64,000 nucleotides of DNA from Anaerolineae bacterium. GTDB lineage: Bacteria > Chloroflexota > Anaerolineae > Aggregatilineales > Aggregatilineaceae. The notes under the pieces are model-generated. The model had not been told where the DNA came from and made no database searches. It worked only from the letters and a program-made list of their open reading frames with translations. Shown here piece after piece: positions 35,276 through 43,216 of the stretch. The stretch lies in assembly GCA_018432315.1 (NCBI GenBank), contig JAHDLB010000006.1, forward strand, positions 62,001 to 126,000. The letters run 5' to 3'. Every line of letters begins with the position of its first letter. Position 1 is the stretch's first letter. The position numbers were made by a program, and so were the translations under genes.

Positions 35276-36790
35276 ATGCCCCACACAGCCCGATCGTCTG
35301 CCCGGCCCGGATGGGCGCCGGTCTTCATTGTACTCGCGAGCTTCGCCCTGCGCCTATTCGACCTGGGCGGCGCCAGCCTGTGGATCGACGAAAAGCTGGT
35401 GGAGATGTGGCGCCACCAGTCCCCGGCGGACGCGTTCTCCTCGATCCTCAGCTTCGGCACGGAGATGCCGCTCTACACGCTCGTGATGCAGCTCGCCCCG
35501 GTCGAGGACGAACTCACGCTGCGCCTGCCGTCCGCCTTGCTGGGCATGGTGGGCGTCGCGCTGACCATGTCGGTCGCCTTCCGGATATCCCGTAACCGGT
35601 CGCTGGCGCTGTGGAGCGGCGCGCTGATCGCTACCAACCCGCTGCACGTATGGTTGTCGCGCACGGCGCGCGCCTATGCGCTCGTGTTCGTGCTCGCGCT
35701 GCTGGCAACATTCTATTTCCTCCAGCTCCTGAGCGAGCCCCGCTCGCGACCGGCACGGATCGCGTTCGTGGTGAGCAGCGCCGCCGCCTACCTCACCCAC
35801 TTTTTCTGCCTCCTTTTACCGCTCGTCCAATTGATCACGATCCTGCGCCACCGATCGCGCGCCATCACACGGCGCTGGCTCGCAGCGCAGAGTCTCGCCG
35901 GGCTGCCGGTCGCGCTGTGGTCCGCCCAGATCGTAATCTTGAATGTCCTGTCGGACGGGCGATTTCTTGGCTCTCACGGAGAATGGCTGCACGCGCCCAG
36001 CCTGCTCGACCTGCCTCTGAGCCTCGCCAACCTGGCGACCGGTTACGATGGCCGGTTCGCCGCGTGGCTGTGGATGCCCGCGTTTGTCGCCGCCGGGGTC
36101 GGCCTGTGGCGCGGAGTCTCCGGCGCAGCGAGGAAAGTGCTGCCGCCCGGCGTCGCGAACCACCTGATCCTGCTGGCGTTTCTGCCCGTCGCGTTGGCTT
36201 TCGCAGCGGCGCAGTTCAGGCCCCTCTACCTCGACCGCTATTTCGTGGTGGGGATGCCGACCCTCATCATCCTCATGGCGGCTGGCTGGCAGTCCCTGCG
36301 ATCGCGTCTGCTGCGCTTCACGCTGCCGGCACTGGTCATCGCCACCGGAGTCGCCAGCATTGCGGCAGATTTGCAGGCAGGGACGCACGAAAGAATCGCG
36401 TGGCGCCAGGTCGGGACGTATCTCGCCGGAGCCGTGCAGCCGGGGGATGGCATTCTGCTCGATCGCCACGTGGCGCTTGATCCGTTCCTGCACTATTTCC
36501 CGCGCACCACGGACGATCTGACCCTCTGGTTATCGTCCGCAAGTGACGACACCTCCCTGCAGGACGTTCCGGCTGGCGTCTCTGTGGCGCGCCTGTGGGT
36601 CATTTACCCCAATCCCCACAGCGATCTGCACCGGCAGGGCGCTCCCCCGGATTTCGACCCGCTCGAGCCCGGCCTGACACCGATCGGCGACTGGCTGGCG
36701 CGGCAGCCCGGCGCCATCGAAGCAGCGTCGTTCAGAGGAGTCAAAGTCCTCCTGGTCGCAGATGACGGCGAAAGCGTGCGAGTAGAATGA
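35276..36790 (+). CDS. GT39-like membrane glycosyltransferase
   Basis: A 504-residue polytopic membrane enzyme of the PMT type. The first extracytoplasmic loop has the acidic WIDEKLVEM motif, and about ten helices run to ~residue 370, including the NPLHVWLSRTARAYAL segment typical of the family. A soluble C-terminal tail of ~130 residues follows. It would move a sugar from a polyprenyl-phosphate donor outside the membrane. ATG 35276 gives a normal N-terminus; extension to 35156 would run through the divergent promoter. Its stop overlaps the flippase start (ATGA). Confidence 0.82.
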   Translation: MPHTARSSARPGWAPVFIVLASFALRLFDLGGASLWIDEKLVEMWRHQSPADAFSSILSFGTEMPLYTLVMQLAPVEDELTLRLPSALLGMVGVALTMSVAFRISRNRSLALWSGALIATNPLHVWLSRTARAYALVFVLALLATFYFLQLLSEPRSRPARIAFVVSSAAAYLTHFFCLLLPLVQLITILRHRSRAITRRWLAAQSLAGLPVALWSAQIVILNVLSDGRFLGSHGEWLHAPSLLDLPLSLANLATGYDGRFAAWLWMPAFVAAGVGLWRGVSGAARKVLPPGVANHLILLAFLPVALAFAAAQFRPLYLDRYFVVGMPTLIILMAAGWQSLRSRLLRFTLPALVIATGVASIAADLQAGTHERIAWRQVGTYLAGAVQPGDGILLDRHVALDPFLHYFPRTTDDLTLWLSSASDDTSLQDVPAGVSVARLWVIYPNPHSDLHRQGAPPDFDPLEPGLTPIGDWLARQPGAIEAASFRGVKVLLVADDGESVRVE

Positions 36791-38292
36791 ACGGCGGAGC
36801 CACTCCAGCGGACGCCAGCCCGCTGACGGCGTCGCGAATCAGCCGGGGCGCTGCGTGGGCGGCCCTGGGGGCGGCGCTCCGCTACGCCATCGCCGGGATC
36901 ACCACCCTCATCCTCGCCCACCTGCTGACGCCGCGTGAGGTCGGCCTAGTCGCCATCACGTTGGTTGCGGGCGAGCTGGTGTCGTACATCGCCATCACAG
37001 GCTTCCACGATGCGATCATCCAGCGCGACCGCCTGCTCGACGATGCTTACCTGAACGCGGCATTTTGGAGCGCGACTCTGGCCGCCGGAGTGTTGGCGCT
37101 GCTCGTGCTCGCGTTGGCCGGGCCGGTCGCTACGCTGTTCGAACAACCACCCCTCGCCCCACTGCTGAGCGCGATGGCGTTGGCCGGTCTTCTGCGCGCG
37201 ATCGGGACTGTGCCGCGCGCGCTCCTGGCGCAGCGGTTGGATTTCCGGACGTTGGCCCTCGCGCGAGCCGCCGGGATGGCGCTGGGAGGGTGCGCCGCCG
37301 TGCTCGCTGCTCTGCTGGGCGCCGGTGCCTGGAGTTGGATCGTTCATGCGGGGGTGGTGAACGGCGTGGGCACCCTGGTCGCATGGCGCGCTGCCGGTTG
37401 GCGGCCCGCGCCGCACGCGCCGCAGGTCGTCCGGGCGCATCTGCCCGGCCTGTGGTCGTTCGCCGCCAGCGTATCTTCGTTTGCCGTCCTGGCGTGGATC
37501 ATCAGCCATGCCGACGACCAGTTGATCGGGTACCGGCTGGGCCCGCGCGCGCTGGGATTCTACGCGATGGCCTACAGCATCATGGCCTGGCCCGTGCGCG
37601 ATGTCCTGGGTGGCATCGCCGTGGTGCTGTACCCCGTCCTGGCCCGCTGCCAGGCGGACCGGCCCCGGCTGCAAAGGGCCTATCTCGAAAGTACCCGGCT
37701 GATGACGATTTTCGCCTTCCCCGTCCTGGCCCAGATCATCGTCTCCGGCCCCGCGATCGTCCCCTGGCTGCTCGACGATCGCTGGGCTCCAATTGCCCTC
37801 GCGATGCAAATCCTCGCCTTCAACGGTCTGCGCGAAGCCCTCGTGATGTTGAACGGTCCGCTGTTTCGAGCCGTTGGCGCCCCTCACCTGCACACCCTGT
37901 TCGGCGCGTGCAGCGCGGCGTGCTATGTCGTGGCGTTCGTCGTTGGGCTAGATTTCGGCATCGAAGGCGTCGCCTTCTTCTTCACCCTGACCGGCCTCGT
38001 CTTGCTGCCGCTTTCGCTGTGGCTGGTCGTGCGCACCCTCTACGTTTCGATGCGCCGCTGGCTGGCCGCTGTGCTCCCTGCCCCGCTTGCCGCGAGTGTC
38101 ATGGCGATCGTGAGCTTCGCGCTCCGGCATGTCGCACGGGGCGCCGTTGGGAATCTCGCCGCGGTGCTGCTGTCGATTGCCCTTGGGCTGGTCGTCTACA
38201 TCGCGGTGATTGTCGCGTTGGCACCGGGAACGGTGCGCATGGCGGAGCGCGAAATTCGCGGGCTGGGTCTGCATTGGCGACAGGGGGGTTGA
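36787..38292 (+). CDS. Wzx-type polysaccharide flippase (MOP/PST family)
   Basis: A 501-residue protein with about 12-14 hydrophobic helices, matching WzxC/polysaccharide-synthesis transporters of the MOP superfamily (GAAWAALGAALRYAIAGITTLILAHLLTP is cut here to its idea: an N-terminal amphipathic first helix and conserved LTPREVGLVAI). It would flip lipid-linked glycan units to the outer face. Translationally coupled to the GT39 gene upstream, so the cluster reads as: two GT4 enzymes build, the flippase exports, and the GT39 enzyme modifies outside. The exact glycan is unknown. Confidence 0.87.
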   Translation: MNGGATPADASPLTASRISRGAAWAALGAALRYAIAGITTLILAHLLTPREVGLVAITLVAGELVSYIAITGFHDAIIQRDRLLDDAYLNAAFWSATLAAGVLALLVLALAGPVATLFEQPPLAPLLSAMALAGLLRAIGTVPRALLAQRLDFRTLALARAAGMALGGCAAVLAALLGAGAWSWIVHAGVVNGVGTLVAWRAAGWRPAPHAPQVVRAHLPGLWSFAASVSSFAVLAWIISHADDQLIGYRLGPRALGFYAMAYSIMAWPVRDVLGGIAVVLYPVLARCQADRPRLQRAYLESTRLMTIFAFPVLAQIIVSGPAIVPWLLDDRWAPIALAMQILAFNGLREALVMLNGPLFRAVGAPHLHTLFGACSAACYVVAFVVGLDFGIEGVAFFFTLTGLVLLPLSLWLVVRTLYVSMRRWLAAVLPAPLAASVMAIVSFALRHVARGAVGNLAAVLLSIALGLVVYIAVIVALAPGTVRMAEREIRGLGLHWRQGG

Positions 38293-38330
38293 CTATGCGA
38301 AACCGCTGGGAATAACCGCCCGCCCGACCA

Positions 38331-38359
38331 TTGCCATCCGCGCAAAATCCTTGTACACT
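38331..38359 (+). promoter_or_regulatory. Promoter of the LysM/L,D-transpeptidase gene
   Basis: TTGCCA (38331-38336), a 17-bp spacer and TACACT (38354-38359) form a good sigma-70-type promoter, 72 bp upstream of the ATG. Confidence 0.75.
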
Positions 38360-38431
38360 GCAAGGGGAGGGTGTACCAAATCGCGTAATACTTCTATCTC
38401 GGACTTATTTCAGCCTTATAGGGGAGTCATC

Positions 38432-39592
38432 ATGTCAACATGGGCCGCCACACACCTTAAATGGCTGCGTCTGGCCGTGTTCCTGGTCGCTGTCTCGCTC
38501 GGCCTGACGGGACCGCTCGCGCACACCGCCGCCCAGGGTGGCAGCACCCACACCGTTCAGAGCGGTGAAAACCTGTTCCGCATCGCGCTGCGCTACAACA
38601 CGACGGTCGAATCGCTGAGCATCGCCAACGGCATCTCCGACCCCACGCGCATCTACGCCGGGCAGGTATTGGTCATTCCTGGCGCCGAAGCCGCCGTCCC
38701 CGCCCCCGCCGAGCCTGCCCCCGCCCCGGCAGCGGTCGAGCCCGCGCCCGCCCCTGAGGCCAACCGGGCCGCGGTGTACCACACCGTGCAGGCGGGCGAG
38801 ACACTCGCCAGCATCGGGCGCACCTACGGCCTGGGCTGGACGGAAATCGCCGCCGCGAACGGGCTGGCGAATCCGAACCACATTTACGGCGGCCAGCAAT
38901 TGCTGATCCCCGGCACCAACGCACCCGGCACCGCCGCCGTCGCGCCGCCGGTGGAACAGGCACCCGCCGAACCGGCCCCCGCCCCGGCAGCAGTCGAACC
39001 GGCCCCGGCCAGCACCGGGGCGCAGCGCACGCACGTCGTCCAGCGCGGCGAGCGGCTGGCCTCGATCGCCTCGATCTATGGGGTGAGCTGGCCCGCCATC
39101 GCCCGCGCGAACAACCTCACCGATCCGAATCACATTTTCGCCGGGCAGACGTTGGTCATTCCGGCGATCGACGACGGACAGGGCGCGTACGTCCAGCCGA
39201 ACACCTGGGCGCCCGCTGCCGCGCCGCCCACGATCAGCACCGGCAAACAAATTGTGGTGGACCTCAGCGACCAGCGGGTGTACGCCTACGAGAACGGCCA
39301 GCTTCTGCGGAACGTGCTCGTATCGACCGGCCTCCCTGGGACGCCGACCGTCCAGGGGGATTACCGGATCTACGTCAAATACGACTCCCAGTTGATGTCC
39401 GGGCCGGGATACTACCTCCCCGGCGTGCCCTACGTCATGTACTTCTACAAGGGCTACGGGCTGCATGGCACCTACTGGCACAACAACTTCGGCCAGCCGA
39501 TGAGTCACGGCTGCGTGAACATGCCCACCCCCGAAGCCCAGTGGTTCTACAACTGGGCCGAAATCGGGACGCCCGTGCACGTGCAGTGGTGA
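38432..39592 (+). CDS. Triple-LysM L,D-transpeptidase (YkuD family)
   Basis: A 386-residue secreted enzyme: signal peptide (cut near TAAQG), three LysM modules (HTVQSGENLFRIALRYN, HTVQAGETLASIGRTYG, HVVQRGERLASIASIYG) separated by Ala/Pro linkers, then a C-terminal YkuD catalytic domain (~270-386). The catalytic motif SHGCVN is complete (His359, Cys361) with an upstream HGTYWHNN. Such enzymes make 3-3 peptidoglycan cross-links or attach proteins to the wall. ATG 38432 is preceded by GGGGAG (38421-38426). It supports the view that this organism has a peptidoglycan wall. Confidence 0.93.
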   Translation: MSTWAATHLKWLRLAVFLVAVSLGLTGPLAHTAAQGGSTHTVQSGENLFRIALRYNTTVESLSIANGISDPTRIYAGQVLVIPGAEAAVPAPAEPAPAPAAVEPAPAPEANRAAVYHTVQAGETLASIGRTYGLGWTEIAAANGLANPNHIYGGQQLLIPGTNAPGTAAVAPPVEQAPAEPAPAPAAVEPAPASTGAQRTHVVQRGERLASIASIYGVSWPAIARANNLTDPNHIFAGQTLVIPAIDDGQGAYVQPNTWAPAAAPPTISTGKQIVVDLSDQRVYAYENGQLLRNVLVSTGLPGTPTVQGDYRIYVKYDSQLMSGPGYYLPGVPYVMYFYKGYGLHGTYWHNNFGQPMSHGCVNMPTPEAQWFYNWAEIGTPVHVQW

Positions 39593-39655
39593 TCCCGCAA
39601 AATCATGTGCCGCAGCCCATCCCGCGCTGCGACACATTTCGAACATTCGTCAACC

Positions 39656-39681
39656 CCGCCCAGGTTATCCCGCCTGGGCGG
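39656..39681. terminator. Possible terminator hairpin at convergent ends
   Basis: CCGCCCAGG/CCTGGGCGG (39656-39664 with 39673-39681) is a 9-bp stem that overlaps the iorB stop codon. T-runs are poor on both strands, so termination is only suggested. Confidence 0.4.
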
Positions 39682-40252
39682 TTGTCGTGAGCCCTCGCCC
39701 CTGCCGGAACGCCTCGACGTTCTGCGCGACGACGGCCCCGCCTTTTCGCCCGAATATCTTGCTGATTGCCGCTTCGAAGTCCGCTGCTGGCAGCGGCAAA
39801 AACGCCGACGCTGCGCCCAGCAGCACCATGTTCGAGGATCGCGTCGCGCGCAGCGCCCTGGCGATCCCCTGCCCATCGACCAGCGTCGCTTGCGGATACG
39901 CCCGCAGCGCCACCAGCACGTCCTCGAGCGCGGGATAGTTCGGGATGTTCACCAGCGGGTTCTGCTCGGCGACGATGACGCCATCCGGCGACAGGTGCGG
40001 CAGGTAGCGCAGCGCCTCGAGTGGTTCCATCGAGAGGAGCATATCCGCACTACCCGCCGGGATCAGGTCCGAGAAAATTCGCCGGTCGGCAATGCGCAGG
40101 TGGCTCTGCACCTCCCCGCCCCGCTGGGACATGCCATGCACTTCGGACTGTTTCATGCGCAGGCCCGCGTCGACCGCCGCCATGCCGATGATCGCGGCAA
40201 TCGACAGCACGCCCTGCCCACCGACGCCCGCGAGGATGATGTCATATTTCAT
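39665..40252 (-). CDS. iorB: Indolepyruvate:ferredoxin oxidoreductase beta subunit
   Basis: A 195-residue subunit (MKYDIILAGVGGQGVLSIAAIIG is the typical opening, here residues 1-23 in idea) with GMSQRGGEVQSHLRI, the POR gamma-type signature. With IorA it oxidatively decarboxylates aryl pyruvates from aromatic amino acid breakdown to aryl-CoA, passing electrons to ferredoxin. ATG 40252 has AGGAGG upstream and overlaps the iorA stop by 4 bp, giving tight coupling. Length is normal for the family. Confidence 0.9.
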   Translation of the reverse strand: MKYDIILAGVGGQGVLSIAAIIGMAAVDAGLRMKQSEVHGMSQRGGEVQSHLRIADRRIFSDLIPAGSADMLLSMEPLEALRYLPHLSPDGVIVAEQNPLVNIPNYPALEDVLVALRAYPQATLVDGQGIARALRATRSSNMVLLGAASAFLPLPAADFEAAISKIFGRKGGAVVAQNVEAFRQGRGLTTTAQAG

Positions 40253-41841
40253 GAGCTTTTCCTCCTGCGTTTTGCCGTTTCGATACATTCGCGGCGGGCA
40301 ATGATCACCGACACGCCCTCATAGCCAAGCTCCTCGCGGATCACGGCCACATTCGCTTCGTGCTGGCGCGGCAGCGGCGTGATCACGCGCACGTGCTCCT
40401 CCGGCACGCCCAGTCCCATCGCGATCTGCTCGATCTGGCCGGTGGCGGGCGAATCCTGGCCGCCGGTCATGGCCGTCGTCTGGTTGTCGACGATCACGAC
40501 CTTCACCGGCGCGTTGGCGTTCACGACGTCCAGCAGCCCGGTCATGCCCGAATGGCTGAACGTCGAGTCGCCGATCACCGCCACCGCAGGCGCCAGTCCC
40601 GCGTCCGTCGCGCCTTTCGCCATCGTGATCGAAGCGCCCATGTCCACGCACGAGTTGATCGCGTTATACGGTGGCAGCGCGCCCAGCGTGTAGCACCCGA
40701 TGTCTGAAAACACGCGGCCCTTCGAGTATGCCTCGAGCGCCTCGTTCAGGGCCCGGTAAGTGTCACCATGCGGGCAGCCGTCGCACAACTGCGGCGGCCT
40801 GCCAACCAGAATATCGGGCGTGGTATAGCCGGGCTCCGGGACGTCGCGCCCCAGCCCTTTGGCGACTAGGTTCGGGTTCAGCTCCCCGGCGCGCGGCAGC
40901 GTCCCGTCCAGACGGCCACGCACCTTGCCGGAATCGAACGGGTACCCGCGCAGCATCTCTTCGACCAGCGGCGCCCCCTCTTCGAGCACCAGGATCGACT
41001 CACACGCCTCGACCAACTGCGCCACCAGCCGCGTGGGCACCGGGTACTGCCCGATCTTCAACACCGGGTGCGGGCAGCCGTCCGGGTAGTTCTCCATCAG
41101 GTAGTTGTAGGCAATGCCGCACGCGACGATCCCCAGGCTTTTGTCGGGACCGTCTTCGTACCGGGTGAGGAACGACTGCTCCGCCTCTCGCTCGAAGTCG
41201 CGCTGCTTTTCCAGCAGGTGCGCGTAGTTCCGCCGCGACACCGCCGGCAGCAGCACGAACTGGCGCAGGTTGGCCGGGATCGCCAGCGCGTTTTCGGGCA
41301 GGGCCTCGCCCCGTACGATGTCCGCGCGCGAATGCGACAGCCGCGTCGTCAGGCGCACCAGCACCGGGATCGCGTGCTTCTCCGACAGCTCGAACGCGTA
41401 CTTCGGCAGGTCGTAGGCTTCCTGCTGGTCGGCAGGCTCCAGGATGGGCACCATCGCGTACCGGCCATAATAGCGCGAGTCCTGCTCGTTCTGGGACGAG
41501 TGCATCGACGGATCGTCGGCCACGGTGACGATCAGCCCGCCGTTTGCCCCGGTGATCGCCGCGTTCATGAACGGGTCGGCGGCCACGTTCAACCCGACGT
41601 GCTTCATGCACACCATGGCGCGTTTGCCGGCGTAGGACATCCCTAACGCCGCCTCCAACGCCGTCTTTTCGTTGGCGGACCACTGCCGGTGGATCCCGCG
41701 CGCGGCTGCCTCCTTCGAGCGCTGGACGTACTCCATGATCTCGGTCGAGGGCGTGCCGGGATACGCGTAAATGCCGGACATACCGGCATCGAGCGCGCCC
41801 TGTGCCAGGGCTTCATTGCCAAGCGGGACGAATTTCTCCAT
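40249..41841 (-). CDS. iorA: Indolepyruvate:ferredoxin oxidoreductase alpha subunit lacking the C-terminal ferredoxin domain
   Basis: A 530-residue thiamine-diphosphate enzyme subunit. The N-terminal pyrimidine-binding half has YPGTPSTEIMEYV and GANGGLIVTVADDPSMHSSQNEQD; the C-terminal half has CDGCPHGD, the TPP/Mg motif GDSTFSHSGMTGLLDV...NQTTAMTGGQ. Classical IorA is longer and ends with a two-[4Fe-4S] ferredoxin-like domain rich in Cys. This protein stops just after the ARREC strand with a basic tail, so that domain is absent and electrons must leave by another route. The normal coupling to iorB argues against a recent frameshift. ATG 41841 follows AAAGGAT. Confidence 0.88.
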   Translation of the reverse strand: MEKFVPLGNEALAQGALDAGMSGIYAYPGTPSTEIMEYVQRSKEAAARGIHRQWSANEKTALEAALGMSYAGKRAMVCMKHVGLNVAADPFMNAAITGANGGLIVTVADDPSMHSSQNEQDSRYYGRYAMVPILEPADQQEAYDLPKYAFELSEKHAIPVLVRLTTRLSHSRADIVRGEALPENALAIPANLRQFVLLPAVSRRNYAHLLEKQRDFEREAEQSFLTRYEDGPDKSLGIVACGIAYNYLMENYPDGCPHPVLKIGQYPVPTRLVAQLVEACESILVLEEGAPLVEEMLRGYPFDSGKVRGRLDGTLPRAGELNPNLVAKGLGRDVPEPGYTTPDILVGRPPQLCDGCPHGDTYRALNEALEAYSKGRVFSDIGCYTLGALPPYNAINSCVDMGASITMAKGATDAGLAPAVAVIGDSTFSHSGMTGLLDVVNANAPVKVVIVDNQTTAMTGGQDSPATGQIEQIAMGLGVPEEHVRVITPLPRQHEANVAVIREELGYEGVSVIIARRECIETAKRRRKSS

Positions 41842-41983
41842 ACGGTATCCTTTCAAAACTCAAATATTGTTATCCTTTTTGCCACAAAGCTGCACTCAGT
41901 ATACGCCGCCGCAAGCCCTGCCGCGCATGGCATTCCACCCATTTCGGTCCTGCAAATCGTTACTTCCAACGGCATTTGTGCGG

Positions 41984-41989
41984 TATAAT
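41984..41989 (+). promoter_or_regulatory. -10 element of the yjbQ-histidine phosphatase operon
   Basis: A consensus TATAAT, 39 bp upstream of the yjbQ ATG. A weak -35 (TTACTT, 41960-41965) lies 18 bp upstream. Confidence 0.65.
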
Positions 41990-42028
41990 CGCCGCTTCAT
42001 GCAGCTAGCGCCTCAGGAGGGAATCACC

Positions 42029-42427
42029 ATGGAGACCATCACGGTCGAGACCCACCACACGACCGAGTTGGTAGATATCACGGGCACGGTCCAATCCGCG
42101 ATCGACGAGCTGAACGTCACGGACGGCATCGTTTACCTCTTCTGCCCGCACACCACCGCCGGGCTGACGCTCAACGAGAACTGGGACCCTGACGTCAAAC
42201 GCGACGTCCTGCTCACCGTCGACGGCCACATCGCGCCCCCCGATTCCAGGCATCGCCACGGCGAGGGCAACTCTCCGGCGCACATCAAAGCCTCCCTCTT
42301 CGGGGCCCATTCAGCGGTTTTCGTCGAGCAGGGCCGCCTCCAGCTTGGCCGCTGGCAGGGCATCTACCTGGCCGAATTCGACGGTCCCCGCCGCCGCCAG
42401 GTGTGGATGAAGTTCCTCGGTAGTTAG
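42029..42427 (+). CDS. YjbQ/UPF0047 family protein
   Basis: A 132-residue protein of the UPF0047 family: CPHTTAGLTLNENWDPDV and the C-terminal RHGEGNSPAHIKASLFG with conserved His and Asn residues, then QGIYLAEFDGPRRR. Members form trimers, and some show thiamine-phosphate-synthase activity in vitro; the in vivo role is unsettled. ATG 42029 lies 8 nt after a perfect AGGAGG (42015-42020), which overrules longer in-frame starts. The histidine phosphatase gene follows at 24 bp. Confidence 0.93.
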   Translation: METITVETHHTTELVDITGTVQSAIDELNVTDGIVYLFCPHTTAGLTLNENWDPDVKRDVLLTVDGHIAPPDSRHRHGEGNSPAHIKASLFGAHSAVFVEQGRLQLGRWQGIYLAEFDGPRRRQVWMKFLGS

Positions 42428-42451
42428 CCGCGCATCACGGAGGAGACAGTA

Positions 42452-43180
42452 GTGCATCTGTTATTGATCAGGCACGGACAGAGCTTCGTCAATCTTGAAG
42501 ACTGGACCGGCGGGTTTGTCGACACGGGCCTCACCGATCTGGGGAAGAACCAGGCCCGGAGCCTGGCCGGATGGATCGCCGAAAACGTCCAAATCGACGC
42601 GCTTTACACCAGCACGATGGCCCGCACGCTCGAGACAGCCGCCTTCCTGACGAAAACGACCGGGCTCGTCGCGCAGCCAGACGACCGCCTGCGGGAGTTC
42701 GGGAACTGCTACGCCAACGGCGCGGCAGTCCCCCCGGAGTCGATGCCCATCGAATACGCGGATTTCTGGGGCACGGAGCGCCCGCACTCGCGCATCAATA
42801 CCGACGGCGAGAGCTGGATGCTGTTCCGCGTGCGCGTCGGCTCGTTCCTCGACGATCTGCTGGTCCGCCATGCGCACGTCGAGCCCCAGCAGACGATCGC
42901 CGTTGTCTGCCACGGCGGCGTGATCGACGCGACCTTCGATTACGTCTTCAACGTGGGGCCGCAGCGCCGGGTCGAGATCTGGACGCACAACACCGGCATC
43001 GTTCACTGGGAATACTGCCCCGATTCCGGGCGCGAGCCGTGGCGGCTCCACGCGCACGATCTGGTGCATCACTTCATGAACTGCGACGAGGCGTGGCTCG
43101 GTTCGGCGCCCGTCATGCGCGCCGCCAACCGGCGGACGGTAACCGCCGCCCGCCACCAGAAGGACGGCGACAGCGCCTGA
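42452..43180 (+). CDS. Histidine phosphatase superfamily protein (phosphoglycerate-mutase-like)
   Basis: A 242-residue phosphatase/mutase. The N-terminal LLIRHGQS carries the phospho-accepting His, the central LREFGNC the acid/base region, and VVCHGGVID the second catalytic His. Length fits small-molecule phosphatases such as GpmB/CobC-like enzymes; the substrate is not readable. The GTG start is supported by GGAGGAG (42439-42445) six bases upstream. Likely co-transcribed with yjbQ. Confidence 0.88.
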   Translation: MHLLLIRHGQSFVNLEDWTGGFVDTGLTDLGKNQARSLAGWIAENVQIDALYTSTMARTLETAAFLTKTTGLVAQPDDRLREFGNCYANGAAVPPESMPIEYADFWGTERPHSRINTDGESWMLFRVRVGSFLDDLLVRHAHVEPQQTIAVVCHGGVIDATFDYVFNVGPQRRVEIWTHNTGIVHWEYCPDSGREPWRLHAHDLVHHFMNCDEAWLGSAPVMRAANRRTVTAARHQKDGDSA

Positions 43181-43216
43181 TCGGCTGCCAGCCGGTTGCA
43201 GCACGTAGATCGCGCC

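Noticed and set aside
40249-40260. Frameshift joining iorA to a lost ferredoxin domain
   Set aside because: The ATGA overlap and strong ribosome-binding site of iorB show a normal gene junction.
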